From positions 186,001-250,000 of the forward strand of contig NZ_BSPQ01000010.1 in the NCBI RefSeq assembly GCF_030161115.1: 64,000 nucleotides of DNA. Direction: 5' to 3'. Below are positions 1 to 9,402 of the stretch, piece after piece. A program made the translations under genes and the position numbers. The notes beneath the pieces were generated by a model. That model saw only the letters and a program-made list of their open reading frames with translations, had not been told where the DNA came from and ran no database searches. The first letter of the stretch is position 1. The number at the start of each line of letters is the position of its first letter. This DNA is from Psychromonas marina. Lineage in GTDB: Bacteria; Pseudomonadota; Gammaproteobacteria; Enterobacterales; Psychromonadaceae.

Positions 1-19
1 ATTAGCTAAACGTAGAGGA

Positions 20-922
20 TTAACTTGCCTTTAAAATACGATATTGGCTAGGAGATACACCCACCAGTTTCTTAAAGTATCGTCCCATATGGCTTTGGTT
101 TGAAAAGCCACACTGCAAGGCAATCTCTGCAACACTTAACGGTTGTGTTGCTATGCGTAATTTCACCTGCTCGATTCTAATCTTTAATAAATAGTTTTGT
201 GGTGTTTGCGCTAAACTTTGTTTAAACATACGGCAAAAATGGTATTCGCTTAATTGCGCTAAGGCAGCCAACTCGACTAAATATATCTGGCGATGAAAAT
301 TGGCGTGCATGTAGTCACAAACCAAGCGAGTGACTTTAGGGGATAGACCTCCGGTTACTGGCGAACTGAGTTTTTTGATCCCCATATTTTGTAACATCGA
401 CACTAAAATCGTATCTGTTACCTGCTCCATCGCGAGGTGATTGTCGTTATTTTGCCAATCACTGGTTGCCATGCAATGTCTAAATAATGCTTCGGTAGCA
501 GCGTCACTGGTAAAGGTTAGTTCTGGCAGTTGTAATGTACGTGGATCAATATCAAACACCTTTAAAGCTAGCTGCTTAAGGTAATCATCATTAAAATAGA
601 GGTGCATGAATTGTTGGCTTTGTCCAAGTTGCCAGTGGCTTTCTGATTCCTTAGGCATCAAACAAAACTTCCCTGGTGCACCGTGTCCCGATTTTACATC
701 GGTACGTTGTGTTTCATAACCACCTGACAGATATAAACTCAGCGTATGTTGCTTATCATTGACATAAAATATGCGGTCATGCTCATTTTGATAATGAGCC
801 CAGGACAGTGCATCCGTTAACGACTTTTGTCGTAAACAGATTTTACTCGCTGATTGTTCAAAGCTAGTGCTTGTCGGCTCAAGGTGCATGTACTGATATC
901 CATTTCTGACGTTGTTGATCAT
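20..922 (-). CDS. AraC-family transcriptional regulator
   Basis: A 300-residue protein. The last 100 or so residues form a double helix-turn-helix of the AraC/XylS type: the first helix pair is around LVELAALAQLSEYHFCRMFK and the second around SVAEIALQCGFSNQSHMGRYFKKLVGVSPSQYR, the family signature. The N-terminal 180 residues look like a cupin-like effector domain and do not identify a ligand. It is divergent from the DNA methyltransferase gene at 1164, separated by 241 bp, so it may control that gene or the EamA exporter at 1896. That link is inference. The DNA-binding class is clear; the regulated genes are not. Confidence 0.85.
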   Translation of the reverse strand: MINNVRNGYQYMHLEPTSTSFEQSASKICLRQKSLTDALSWAHYQNEHDRIFYVNDKQHTLSLYLSGGYETQRTDVKSGHGAPGKFCLMPKESESHWQLGQSQQFMHLYFNDDYLKQLALKVFDIDPRTLQLPELTFTSDAATEALFRHCMATSDWQNNDNHLAMEQVTDTILVSMLQNMGIKKLSSPVTGGLSPKVTRLVCDYMHANFHRQIYLVELAALAQLSEYHFCRMFKQSLAQTPQNYLLKIRIEQVKLRIATQPLSVAEIALQCGFSNQSHMGRYFKKLVGVSPSQYRILKAS

Positions 923-1163
923 TAGAAGAAAATACTAGCATTAATGCTAGATAGCTCAACTTATACTCAGTAATGTTGCCTAATAAAGCGCAATATTGTG
1001 TTAATTCGAGGCATTGTAAATTGAACACGGTGGGCAATAGTGATAATTGTTCATGTTTCCCCCTATACTCACCGAGCAGGTTAATTCGCATACTGCTTAC
1101 ATTGATGGTATTTTTAGTGCTTTTTAAATCAATATTTTAAATTAACGGTTAATAAGGAAAGTC

Positions 1164-1679
1164 ATGATGACTCAAATTAATATTCAGTATTTCAAACACC
1201 CTTATGCTGAATTTGTATTGGGCTCATATCAAGGCAAGCTTTGTTTATGTGATTTTCGCTATAGAAAAATGCGCGAGTCAGTTGATAAGCGTATACAACG
1301 AGGTTTAAATGCCTCATATGTGGAACAAACAGATGACATTTTAGAATCTGTAAAAGAGCAGCTTGAAAGCTACTTTCTTGGTGAATTAAGCCGCTTTGAT
1401 ATTCCGCTATTAATGGTCGGCACTGATTTTCAAAAATCGGTATGGCAGGCTTTACAAGCTGTACCTTATGGTGAAACGGCGACTTATCATGGCTTGGCGG
1501 TCGCGATAGGAAATGAAAAAGCGGTAAGGGCGGTTGGTAATGCGAATGGAGCAAATGGATTAGCAATCATTATCCCTTGCCATCGTATTATTGGTCGTCA
1601 AGGTGCGCTTGTTGGTTATGCTGGTGGGTTACCATTAAAACAACGTTTATTAACGTTAGAACAAAACTTATTTATTTGA
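1164..1679 (+). CDS. ogt: Methylated-DNA--[protein]-cysteine S-methyltransferase (Ogt/MGMT type)
   Basis: A 171-residue suicide repair enzyme that transfers the methyl group of O6-methylguanine (or O4-methylthymine) to its own cysteine. The active-site motif IIPCHRIIG is intact with Cys139 as the acceptor. The preceding VWQALQAVPYGETATYHGLA and AVRAVGNANGANGLA segments are the DNA-binding winged helix and the asparagine hinge of the family. The length fits Ogt (about 170) rather than Ada (about 354). An AAGGAAA ribosome site lies just before the paired ATGATG at 1164/1167, so either ATG could start. The symbol follows family similarity. Confidence 0.88.
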   Translation: MMTQINIQYFKHPYAEFVLGSYQGKLCLCDFRYRKMRESVDKRIQRGLNASYVEQTDDILESVKEQLESYFLGELSRFDIPLLMVGTDFQKSVWQALQAVPYGETATYHGLAVAIGNEKAVRAVGNANGANGLAIIIPCHRIIGRQGALVGYAGGLPLKQRLLTLEQNLFI

Positions 1680-1895
1680 GCATTGAGATTATTAATATTC
1701 TTCGGATAGATAATAAGAAGGTTATATTTTTACCTATTAATATCGAATAATGTCGCCCTTAAGTAATGAATATTAAGTTCATTTTCTCCTATGAGCATTA
1801 AAACGCAATATTATGTTAATGCTCCCTATATCGTGATATTCCCCCAATAATATAAGCAGCATAATATCCCTTAAATTAGTTTATAAGGAATAATT

Positions 1896-2804
1896 ATGTC
1901 GGCATTGCTCTATGGTTCAATGATCTTTATTTGGGGATTATCTTGGATCTCTATCAAATGGCAGCACGGTGATGTACCGATGGAGGTTTCTATCTTTTAT
2001 CGCTTTGCACTTGCTGCGCTGATTATGTTGATTATCGGAAAACTGTGGAACAAGTTGCAACCGGTTAAAATGCAAGACCAGCCTTTTATCGCACTGCAGG
2101 GGCTATGTTTATTTTGTTGTAACTTCCTTGCTTTTTACAGTGCGACTTTATATATCGCCAGTGGTTTAGTGGCGGTGTTGATGGCAACAGCCCCTATTTT
2201 TAATGCTTTTCACGCAAGGTTATTTTATCAAACTAAGAGTAATGTTAACTTTTGGTTAGGTGCCACACTGGGATTGAGCGGGATTATGTTGTTATTTGCA
2301 GGAGACTTGCTTAAAACAGACTGGTCTCAAGATACCCTCTACGGACTGCTTTTGGCGTTATTAGGCACCTGGTGTTTTTCGATTGGCAACATGTTGAGTA
2401 TTCGTAACAGTAAGCGAAACATTCAACCATTTACCGCCACCAGTTATGCGATGGTTTATGGATGCATCGCACTGTTAGTGATTATTTTAATGCGCGGTTT
2501 GCCCTTTGAGTTTAGCTTTTCTGGCCAATATATTGGTAGCTTGTTATATCTTGCTATTCCCGCTTCGGTGCTTGGTTTTACCTTTTATCTTATTCTTGTG
2601 GACAGATTAGGGGCAAGTAATGCCGCGTATATATTGGTTATCACCCCGATTGTGGCGTTAACGGCTTCAGCATTGTTTGAAGATTATCAGTGGACACTTT
2701 ATTCAACCATCGGTTTATTACTGGTTATATTAGGCAATGTGCTAACGCAGCGGAAAAAGCGACTTTATGCAGCTGCTAAAGCACCGTTATTACAGAGTAA
2801 TTAG
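1896..2804 (+). CDS. DMT-family EamA transporter
   Basis: A 302-residue inner-membrane protein with about ten hydrophobic segments in two EamA repeats. The first repeat opens with LLYGSMIFIWGLSWISIKW, a typical EamA start with the W-G-S/x-x-W-x-x-K pattern, and the second has the ASNAAYILVITPIVALTASALFEDYQWTLYSTIGLLLVILGN ending. Members export amino acids, purines or other small metabolites; the substrate cannot be read from the sequence. The ATG at 1896 follows a TAAGGAAT ribosome site. It is 216 bp downstream of the methyltransferase gene and probably has its own promoter. Confidence 0.85.
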   Translation: MSALLYGSMIFIWGLSWISIKWQHGDVPMEVSIFYRFALAALIMLIIGKLWNKLQPVKMQDQPFIALQGLCLFCCNFLAFYSATLYIASGLVAVLMATAPIFNAFHARLFYQTKSNVNFWLGATLGLSGIMLLFAGDLLKTDWSQDTLYGLLLALLGTWCFSIGNMLSIRNSKRNIQPFTATSYAMVYGCIALLVIILMRGLPFEFSFSGQYIGSLLYLAIPASVLGFTFYLILVDRLGASNAAYILVITPIVALTASALFEDYQWTLYSTIGLLLVILGNVLTQRKKRLYAAAKAPLLQSN

Positions 2805-2989
2805 CCTTTTATATTGCGTTGAAGCGGTGGGGATTAGTGTTGATTGATGGAATATTTTGATTAAAAGTTGGATTGTAATAAAACTGAAAAGTTTAATAGG
2901 CAAGATAATCAACATCAACAGTGAGCAGGCATAAATAATATGTGCCGAACAAGATTAATCAGGATTAATAAAGTTATCAAGGAGTCGCT

Positions 2990-3217
2990 ATGAACGTTGT
3001 AACAATTAAAGGTTTTGGTCGTAACGCTAAGTGTCATTCACCAGAGTCACTTCAAGTTATGCTTGTAGAGCGCTATATCAACAAACCTGTTGCTATTATC
3101 CAGACATTAAAGTCGGGCCTTAATAAAACATTTTTTGTTACGGTACGTGATGATGGGCGTTTGGTTAAAACGTATAATGAAGCAGAAGAGGTGCCTTTAA
3201 GTACCTTTACCTTTTGA
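2990..3217 (+). CDS. Small protein of unknown function, 75 aa
   Basis: A 75-residue protein I do not recognise. It has a strong AAGGAG ribosome site eight bases before the ATG and a stem-loop plus T-run terminator (3261-3284) shortly after the stop, so it looks like a genuine single-gene transcript. The composition is mixed basic and beta-rich (VAIIQTLKSGLNKTFFVTVRDDGRLVKTYNEAEEVPL), with no signal peptide, membrane segment or cysteine pair. One cysteine and one histidine are adjacent near residue 15. It is probably a soluble cytosolic protein. Function unknown. Confidence 0.65.
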   Translation: MNVVTIKGFGRNAKCHSPESLQVMLVERYINKPVAIIQTLKSGLNKTFFVTVRDDGRLVKTYNEAEEVPLSTFTF

Positions 3218-3260
3218 TTTTTAGCTTTCCACTTTTAGTTTTTTCGTTTCAATCTGCATA

Positions 3261-3284
3261 GGGATGTTTACACATCCCGCTTTT
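3261..3284 (+). terminator. Rho-independent terminator after the 75-aa gene
   Basis: A seven-pair stem, gggatgt (3261-3267) with acatccc (3272-3278), is followed by gctttttt. It is well placed to end the transcript of the small gene at 2990. Confidence 0.75.
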
Positions 3285-3286
3285 TT

Positions 3287-3316
3287 CATGGTAAATCGCG
3301 TTAGCGATTTACCATG
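3287..3316. repeat. 13-bp perfect inverted repeat
   Basis: Arms catggtaaatcgc (3287-3299) and its exact complement (3304-3316) flank a 4-base loop, between the 75-aa gene and the convergent VOC gene. On the plus strand it is followed by a T-rich tract, so it may act as a back-up terminator there. On the minus strand it is followed by an A-run, which is not terminator-like for the VOC gene. Confidence 0.6.
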
Positions 3317-3325
3317 CTCTTATTT

Positions 3326-3811
3326 TTATTCATATTCTGACGAGTATGTTTCAGAGTAAGTATGCGAGTAAAGCTCCATTAAGTTACCAAACGGGTCTTC
3401 TAAGTAAACCATTTTGTAAGGACGGTTTTCATCTTCAGGGTGATAGCGCATTGTATCCATGCGTGCTTTACCACCGAACTGTGTCACTTTCTCAATTACG
3501 CCTTCAAAGTCATCTGTCTCTAATGCGTAATGGAAGATACCAATTTTAGTGAAATCAACAACGTGGCGCTGTTCACGATCAACCATCTCAAATAGTTCAA
3601 AGCCGATACCATCTGATGTGACTAAGTGAGCGATGTTAAAGCCTTTAAAGCCTTCGCCAAATACTTCAATACACATTCTACCGATAGCCGTTTGTTTTTC
3701 TTCAATCACTTTAGAGTTGCCCATCACGATATCAAGGCCTAACGCTTTAGTATAAAATTCTACTGCTTGGTCCATATCGCCAACCATAATACCTACATGA
3801 CTCATTTTCAT
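3326..3811 (-). CDS. VOC-superfamily (glyoxalase/dioxygenase fold) protein
   Basis: A 161-residue soluble protein with the vicinal-oxygen-chelate fold. It begins MKMSHVGIMVGDMDQAVEFYTKALGL, the usual first beta-alpha-beta unit with a candidate metal-ligand His, and ends YKMVYLEDPFGNLMELYSH, the usual last unit with a candidate Glu ligand. Another His lies in IGIFHYALET. The family includes lactoylglutathione lyases, epimerases and ring-cleavage enzymes, and the reaction is not evident here. A purine-rich AGAGAG ribosome site precedes the ATG. It stands alone, convergent with the 75-aa gene and divergent from the acetyltransferase at 4014. Confidence 0.8.
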   Translation of the reverse strand: MKMSHVGIMVGDMDQAVEFYTKALGLDIVMGNSKVIEEKQTAIGRMCIEVFGEGFKGFNIAHLVTSDGIGFELFEMVDREQRHVVDFTKIGIFHYALETDDFEGVIEKVTQFGGKARMDTMRYHPEDENRPYKMVYLEDPFGNLMELYSHTYSETYSSEYE

Positions 3812-4013
3812 AATAATCTCTCTTTTAATTAGTTGCTTGTTTGTTTTGATGGAGTGAGTATATGGAATGTTTGTTGCGCCGTGAAATTATTAAAAGTTAT
3901 TCATTTAATAATATTTTGTTATCTATTGTTGGGTTTGAATCACAATAGTATTTTCAGTATATTTACGCTCTCAACCCATTTTGCATAATGTTGGTATTAA
4001 CCCTAAGGAAATA

Positions 4014-4454
4014 ATGAAAGTTCATTTTGAAATTGGCAGTGTCGATGATGTGTTAACCGCTGATGCGCAAATACCAGAGTTTGATGGTCGAACAACTGAG
4101 CAAAAAATACACGCCAGATTTGCAAATAATCATGCGCTTATTCTTATTGCCAAAGTAGGGGAGATACCGGTTGCCTATAAAATCGGTTATGCGTTATCAA
4201 AAACACAGTTTTATAGTTGGCTAGGTGGTGTTATCCCTGCTTATCGGAAACAAGGGATTGCTACAACACTGCGTGAAAAACAGGAGTGCTGGGCATTAAG
4301 TGCGGGTTATAACGAAATAAGTGTCAAGTCGATGAATCGTTATCCAGGCATGCTGCAGTTGTTGATCAGCAGTGGTTATCAAATCAGTGGCTATGAAAAT
4401 AATGGTACGACAGACTCAAGTAAAATCTGCTTTAGTAAAGTATTAAGAGAGTGA
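4014..4454 (+). CDS. GNAT-family N-acetyltransferase
   Basis: A 146-residue acetyl-CoA-dependent acetyltransferase. The core LGGVIPAYRKQGIATTLREKQECWA contains the acetyl-CoA pyrophosphate loop (R-K-Q-G-I-A, the usual Q/R-x-x-G-x-G/A pattern), and NRYPGMLQLLISSGYQISGYE matches the C-terminal GNAT segment. The substrate is unknown. I chose ATG 4014 because an AAGGAA ribosome site sits just upstream; a longer reading from TTG 3981 lacks one. It is divergent from the VOC gene and convergent with ettA. Confidence 0.78.
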   Translation: MKVHFEIGSVDDVLTADAQIPEFDGRTTEQKIHARFANNHALILIAKVGEIPVAYKIGYALSKTQFYSWLGGVIPAYRKQGIATTLREKQECWALSAGYNEISVKSMNRYPGMLQLLISSGYQISGYENNGTTDSSKICFSKVLRE

Positions 4455-4486
4455 GGTGGACTATTTATTGATGAGGCTAAATAAAT

Positions 4487-4507
4487 AGGCCGCAAATTTA
4501 GCGGCCT
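4487..4507 (-). terminator. Terminator-like hairpin downstream of ettA
   Basis: A seven-pair GC-rich stem, aggccgc (4487-4493) with gcggcct (4501-4507), lies 16 bp beyond the ettA stop. On the minus strand it is followed by a T-rich stretch (tatttattt). It may serve both converging genes. Confidence 0.6.
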
Positions 4508-4522
4508 GTTCGGTATTAACAC

Positions 4523-6190
4523 TTATTTATTAATACGCTTGTACTTAATACGGTGTGGTTCAGCAGCAGCTGCACCGTAGGTTTTCTTCAACCATGCTTC
4601 ATAATCGGTGTAGTTACCTTCATAGAAGTTCACTTCACCTTCATCACGATAATCGATGATATGCGTAGCAATTCTGTCTAAGAACCAACGGTCATGCGAG
4701 ATAACCATTGCACAGCCTGCAAAGCTTAGTAGGGCATCTTCAAGTGCACGCAGTGTTTCGATATCCAAATCATTGGTTGGCTCATCGAGTAACAGCACGT
4801 TACCACCTGATTTCAGTAGTTTAGCAAGGTGCAAACGACCACGCTCACCACCAGAAAGGTTACCGACGATTTTTTGCTGATCGGTGCCTTTAAAGTTAAA
4901 ACGACCTAGGTAAGCACGACTTGGCATTTCGATATTGCCTATTTGGATAATATCACTGCCGCCCGATACTTCTTGGAAGACTGAAACAGTATCATCCATA
5001 TGATCACGGAACTGATCCACACTTGCTAAATCAACCGATTCACCAATGATGATTTCACCGCTATCGGCTTGTTCATCACCAGAGATCATTTTAAATAGCG
5101 TTGATTTACCTGCACCATTGGCACCGATAATACCGACGATTGCACCTTGAGGAATACTCAATGACAAATCGTCGATTAATACACGCCCATCAAATGATTT
5201 AGTCAGGTTTTTAATATCAATAACCTGATCACCTAAACGCTGACCGACAGGAATAAATAGCTCGTTAGTTTCGTTACGTTTTTGTAAGTCTTGGTTATTA
5301 AGCTCTTCAAAACGAGATAAACGCGCCTTGCTTTTAGACTGGCGGCCTTTGGCATTTGAACGAACCCATTCAAGCTCTGTTTCAATTTGGCGTTGGCGTG
5401 CTTTCTCTTGAGAAGCCTCTTGCTTAAGACGTGCATCTTTTTGTTCAAGCCATGAAGAGTAGTTACCTTCCCATGGAATACCGTAACCACGGTCAAGTTC
5501 TAAGATCCAACCTGCTACATTATCTAGGAAGTATCGGTCATGGGTAATCGCCACAACAGTACCTTCATAATCGTGTAAGAAACGCTCAAGCCATGCTACT
5601 GATTCTGCATCCAAGTGATTGGTTGGTTCATCAAGTAATAGCATGTCTGGCTTTTCAAGCAGTAAACGACACAGTGCAACACGACGACGTTCACCACCAG
5701 AAAGCACTTTAATGGGTTGGTCCCAAGCAGGTAAACGCAGTGCATCGGCAGCACGTTCTAGTTGGTTTTCAAGATTATGACCATCATGTGCTTGAATAAT
5801 ATCTTCTAATTGCCCTTGGCGTTTAGCCAGAGCATCAAAGTCTGCGTCTTCTAATGCGTAATCAGCATAAACTTGGTCAAGCTCTGTGAGTGCATTTTTA
5901 ACTTCAGAAACCGCTTCTTCAATGATTTCGCGTACATTTTTTTCAAGGTCTAATACTGGCTCTTGTGGTAGGTAACCGATTTTTGTGCCAGTTAATGGAC
6001 GCGCTTCACCTTCAATCTCTTTATCAATGCCAGCCATGATACGAAGTAGAGTTGATTTACCTGAACCATTAAGACCTAATACGCCAATTTTAGCGCCCGG
6101 GAAAAAGCTTAGTGAAATATCTTTAAGAATTGTACGTTTTGGAGGAACCACTTTGCTTACGCGGTTCATGGTATAAATAAACTGTGCCAT
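4523..6190 (-). CDS. ettA: Energy-dependent translational throttle protein EttA (ABC-F)
   Basis: A 555-residue soluble ABC-F ATPase with two nucleotide-binding domains and no membrane segments. EttA binds the ribosomal E site and gates entry into elongation according to the ATP/ADP ratio. The first domain has Walker A GLNGSGKST and signature LSGGERRRVALCRLLL; the second has Walker A GANGAGKST and signature LSGGERGRLHLAKLL. The linker between them carries the basic, helical ABC-F arm (RQIETELEWVRSNAKGRQSKSKARLSRFEELN). Length and the MAQFIYTMNRVSKVVPPKR start match the E. coli protein closely. Confidence 0.95.
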   Translation of the reverse strand: MAQFIYTMNRVSKVVPPKRTILKDISLSFFPGAKIGVLGLNGSGKSTLLRIMAGIDKEIEGEARPLTGTKIGYLPQEPVLDLEKNVREIIEEAVSEVKNALTELDQVYADYALEDADFDALAKRQGQLEDIIQAHDGHNLENQLERAADALRLPAWDQPIKVLSGGERRRVALCRLLLEKPDMLLLDEPTNHLDAESVAWLERFLHDYEGTVVAITHDRYFLDNVAGWILELDRGYGIPWEGNYSSWLEQKDARLKQEASQEKARQRQIETELEWVRSNAKGRQSKSKARLSRFEELNNQDLQKRNETNELFIPVGQRLGDQVIDIKNLTKSFDGRVLIDDLSLSIPQGAIVGIIGANGAGKSTLFKMISGDEQADSGEIIIGESVDLASVDQFRDHMDDTVSVFQEVSGGSDIIQIGNIEMPSRAYLGRFNFKGTDQQKIVGNLSGGERGRLHLAKLLKSGGNVLLLDEPTNDLDIETLRALEDALLSFAGCAMVISHDRWFLDRIATHIIDYRDEGEVNFYEGNYTDYEAWLKKTYGAAAAEPHRIKYKRINK

Positions 6191-6347
6191 CTTTCACCTT
6201 ATTATAAGTTATGAGAATAGATGCGGTTATTGTATGCCAGTAGGGCAGGGCGTCAATACTTTGTAGGAATGGATGTAGATAAATAGCACGATCTAGGAAT
6301 ATTATTTCAATTGCTTCGTTATAAGAGATTTGAAGTGGGTCGGGAGC

Positions 6348-6378
6348 TGCAATAACTCAACCGGTTTGAGTTATTGCA
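6348..6378. repeat. 13-bp perfect inverted repeat downstream of a lipoprotein gene
   Basis: Arms tgcaataactcaa (6348-6360) and ttgagttattgca (6366-6378) flank a 5-base loop in the gap between the lipoprotein gene (stop at 6392) and ettA. Neither side has a clear T-run, so a terminator role is only possible. Confidence 0.55.
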
Positions 6379-6391
6379 AACTGAGGTGGTT

Positions 6392-7153
6392 TTAATCAAA
6401 CAATTTTTCAGTTAAACGAATTAATTCGTCACGTGTTTCTAATGGATTGTTAAGTAATTTATTTTTATCTGGCGTTAGACTTTTACTTTTTTGAGTGTCT
6501 TGACTGTAAATATTTTTTTCGTGTATTTGATCGTAGTAATAATAGCTATCCCAGTTCTCACAATCCCAATCTTGATTGTTAGTTGCCTCACATGCTGAAG
6601 TACCATATTTGTAAAGGTTGTCGTCGATATTTTTAAATCTAGTCCAGCTTAAAGTATCAATGTCATTCTGATTGTAATTAAATTCCAAGCTATATGTATT
6701 ACTACTAAAAGGAGTCATTGTGAATAGTTGCGGTAAAAGACCATCAGTGGTTGCAAACTTTAGCGTTAAATCATAACTTTCAATATAATAGTTGTTGTCT
6801 TCATCGCGCGCATTTTGTTGTATCACTAAATTTTGTGCTTGATCAAGTTGAATAAAATGGTAGTCATATTGCGTTGTTTCACCATCTGTATCGATTTTAT
6901 CGACGTAAACTCGTCCGAATAGGTTTACTTCGTCTTGTGCCTCTGAATACCATATTATCTCGTTTTTACAATGCCATTCGCCTTCAAGCTTATAGTAGTT
7001 ACCGTTTGAATCGGTAACTGTATCAGTGAATTCATGCCAACCATTTTCTTGGCCCTGGCACTCAATATCGTAAACCGCTTTAGTCTCATCGTCATCATCG
7101 ACACAGGCGCTTAACAAAAAAAGTGATGCGATTGATATTATTACTGCTTTCAT
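6392..7153 (-). CDS. Putative lipoprotein of unknown function
   Basis: A 253-residue protein with a lipoprotein signal: MKAVIISIASLFLLSAC, lipobox LSAC with Cys17 followed by VDDDDE. The +2 residue is not Asp, which is compatible with outer-membrane sorting. The mature part is acidic and rich in Asn, Asp and Tyr. It contains a CxxxxGWHEFT...WHCKNE segment and a C-terminal CEATNNQDWDCENWD segment, so disulphides are possible. I recognise no domain. A 13-bp inverted repeat lies 14 bp past the stop. It appears to be a single-gene unit. Confidence 0.7.
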   Translation of the reverse strand: MKAVIISIASLFLLSACVDDDDETKAVYDIECQGQENGWHEFTDTVTDSNGNYYKLEGEWHCKNEIIWYSEAQDEVNLFGRVYVDKIDTDGETTQYDYHFIQLDQAQNLVIQQNARDEDNNYYIESYDLTLKFATTDGLLPQLFTMTPFSSNTYSLEFNYNQNDIDTLSWTRFKNIDDNLYKYGTSACEATNNQDWDCENWDSYYYYDQIHEKNIYSQDTQKSKSLTPDKNKLLNNPLETRDELIRLTEKLFD

Positions 7154-7335
7154 GTTGTTCCCTAACTAATTGAATTTTAAACATCTACTTTAACAAAGCG
7201 TTTTTAAAACTAAAAGCTTGCTGTATTTTATTGTGATTTAGGTGTGCTATTGAGGTTATTTAATGAAAAAAAACCTAAGGTTAATTTCCCTCATGTTGAT
7301 TAGCTAAATTATTCATTCCAATTAGTCTATGCAAC

Positions 7336-7351
7336 GGGCAAAACTTTGCGT
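7336..7351. promoter_or_regulatory. Possible PurR-type operator upstream of glyA
   Basis: The 16-mer gggcaaaactttgcgt matches 12 of 16 positions of the E. coli PurR consensus ACGCAAACGTTTGCGT as I recall it. It lies 71 bp upstream of the glyA start; E. coli glyA is a known PurR target. This is a single degenerate match and no PurR gene is in the window. Confidence 0.4.
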
Positions 7352-7421
7352 AAAATGCGCTACATCAAAAAGCATACATAAATTTAACTGACTACCAGTT
7401 ATTTCAATTAAGGAGAAGCGC

Positions 7422-8687
7422 ATGTTTAACCGCGATATGAATATTGCAGATTATGATCCAGAACTATGGCAATCAATGACGGGTGAAGTACAACGTCAAG
7501 AAGATCACATTGAGCTGATTGCATCTGAAAACTACACAAGTCCACGTGTAATGGAAGCGCAAGGTAGTCAACTTACAAATAAATACGCTGAAGGTTACCC
7601 TGGTAAGCGTTATTACGGTGGTTGTGAGTATGTTGATGTTGCTGAATCATTAGCAATTGAACGTGCTAAATCTTTGTTTGCAGCTGATTACGCAAATGTT
7701 CAACCACATGCTGGTTCACAAGCAAACAGTGCTGTTTATGCTGCACTTTGTAATGCGGGTGATACGGTTTTAGGTATGAGCCTTGCTCACGGTGGTCACT
7801 TAACACACGGTGCAAAAGTTAGCTTCTCTGGTAAAACATACAATGCTGTTCAGTACGGAATTAACCCTGATACGGGTATCCTTGATTACGCTGAAGTTGA
7901 GCGTTTAGCTGTTGAACATAAACCAAAAATGATCATTGCAGGTTTCTCTGCATACTCAGGTATTGTTGATTGGGCTAAATTTCGTGAAATCGCTGACAAA
8001 GTAGGTGCTTACCTATTTGTTGATATGGCGCACGTTGCAGGTTTAGTTGCTGCGGGTCTTTACCCTAACCCAGTACCATTTGCTGATGTTGTTACAACAA
8101 CGACGCATAAAACATTAGGCGGTCCACGTGGTGGTCTTATCCTTGCTAAAGCTAATGCAGAAATTGAGAAGAAACTAAATTCAGCTGTATTCCCTGGCGG
8201 TCAAGGTGGTCCATTAATGCATGTTATCGCTGCTAAAGCGGTTGCATTTAAAGAGTGTGCTGAACCAGAATTCAAAGTATACCAACAGTGTGTTTTAGAT
8301 AACGCTAAAGCAATGGTTAAAGTATTCCAAGAGCGTGGCTACAAAATCGTTTCTAACGGTACAGAAAACCACCTTTTCCTTGTTGACTTGATCGCTCAAG
8401 ACATCACGGGTAAAGAAGCAGATGCAGCCCTAGGTCTTGCACATATCACTGTAAACATGAACTCTGTACCAAATGATCCACGTTCTCCATTTGTTACATC
8501 TGGCCTGCGTATCGGTACACCTGCACTGACACGTCGTGGTGCAACGGTTGCAGATGCTGCTGAACTTGCTGTTTGGATTTGTGACATCTTAGATGCCATT
8601 AAAGACGAAGAGAAACTAGCTGCAACGATTGAAGCAGTTAAAGTTAAGGTTGCTGAGTTCTGTAAAGCGAACCCAGTATACGGATAA
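7422..8687 (+). CDS. glyA: Serine hydroxymethyltransferase
   Basis: A 421-residue PLP enzyme that converts serine plus tetrahydrofolate to glycine plus 5,10-methylene-THF, the main source of one-carbon units. The PLP lysine lies in [16 protein letters not shown] (Lys230). [39 protein letters not shown] and [14 protein letters not shown] are hallmark substrate-binding segments. The length is as in E. coli (417). An AAGGAG ribosome site precedes the ATG, and a strong terminator follows 73 bp after the stop, so it is monocistronic. A PurR-like box lies upstream. Confidence 0.98.
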   Translation: MFNRDMNIADYDPELWQSMTGEVQRQEDHIELIASENYTSPRVMEAQGSQLTNKYAEGYPGKRYYGGCEYVDVAESLAIERAKSLFAADYANVQPHAGSQANSAVYAALCNAGDTVLGMSLAHGGHLTHGAKVSFSGKTYNAVQYGINPDTGILDYAEVERLAVEHKPKMIIAGFSAYSGIVDWAKFREIADKVGAYLFVDMAHVAGLVAAGLYPNPVPFADVVTTTTHKTLGGPRGGLILAKANAEIEKKLNSAVFPGGQGGPLMHVIAAKAVAFKECAEPEFKVYQQCVLDNAKAMVKVFQERGYKIVSNGTENHLFLVDLIAQDITGKEADAALGLAHITVNMNSVPNDPRSPFVTSGLRIGTPALTRRGATVADAAELAVWICDILDAIKDEEKLAATIEAVKVKVAEFCKANPVYG

Positions 8688-8760
8688 ATTTATGAAGGTT
8701 TTACATTGCCATTGTGCTCTGTAAGTCTGAATATTTTAACGTGAATCTAAAAAATGATAA

Positions 8761-8789
8761 AAACTGCACAATGTGCAGTTTTTTTTTGC
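8761..8789 (+). terminator. Rho-independent terminator of glyA
   Basis: A nine-pair stem, aaactgcac (8761-8769) with gtgcagttt (8773-8781), has a 3-base loop and runs straight into a run of T residues. Confidence 0.88.
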
Positions 8790-8897
8790 CTTTTTTATCC
8801 CCATCTTACTTTAAGATACCTTGCTGAGTTCTTATATTGAAGTATCATGGACAGCTCGATTTATGGTAACTGTTTTCAGATATATGGAGTTGAAGTT

Positions 8898-9347
8898 ATG
8901 TATTGTCCTTTTTGTAGCGCACAAGATACCAAAGTGATCGACTCCCGTTTAGTCGCTGATGGATCACAAGTACGCCGCCGCCGCACATGTAATGAGTGTA
9001 ACGAGCGTTTCACTACCTTTGAAAGTGCTGAATTAGTGATGCCCCGTTTGATTAAATCTGACGGTCGCCGTGAACCTTTTGACGATGAAAAGTTGTTGGT
9101 GGGAATTAACCGCGCACTTGAGAAACGCCCTGTCAGTATTGAAGATATCGAAGTCAGCATTAATAAATTAAAATCGACATTACGCGCCACCGGTGAACGA
9201 GAAGTCCCTTCTAAAATGGTCGGAGAACTGGTAATGGACTTGCTAAAAAGTCTCGATAAGATCGCTTATATTCGTTTCGCTTCTGTGTATCGCTCTTTTG
9301 AAGATGTGAAAGAGTTTGGTGAAGAGATTGCTAAACTTGAAAAATAA
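8898..9347 (+). CDS. nrdR: Transcriptional repressor NrdR
   Basis: A 149-residue zinc-ribbon/ATP-cone repressor of ribonucleotide reductase genes. The start [17 protein letters not shown], followed by [17 protein letters not shown], supplies the four zinc cysteines. The ATP-cone follows ([33 protein letters not shown]). The ATG at 8898 gives the canonical MYCPFC start and length and has a GGAG ribosome site; a frame open from 8847 would add 17 unlikely residues. It heads the riboflavin/nusB cluster, a conserved arrangement in gammaproteobacteria. Confidence 0.96.
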   Translation: MYCPFCSAQDTKVIDSRLVADGSQVRRRRTCNECNERFTTFESAELVMPRLIKSDGRREPFDDEKLLVGINRALEKRPVSIEDIEVSINKLKSTLRATGEREVPSKMVGELVMDLLKSLDKIAYIRFASVYRSFEDVKEFGEEIAKLEK

Positions 9348-9402
9348 GCAGCAGAATATCCATTTTGTTGTTCGCGTAATGATTAAATATGTAAGGCTTT
9401 AA

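Noticed and set aside
879..1091. Open frame of 70 codons upstream of the AraC gene
   Set aside because: It overlaps the AraC gene start on the same strand and has no ribosome site or recognisable product.
20..1679. Split Ada system (AraC domain plus methyltransferase)
   Set aside because: The AraC protein has a full effector domain of ordinary type and no Ada zinc-cysteine domain; the methyltransferase is of Ogt length. Adjacency alone does not make it Ada.
3287..3316. Terminator for the VOC gene
   Set aside because: On the minus strand the hairpin is followed by an A-run rather than a T-run, so I list it only as an inverted repeat.
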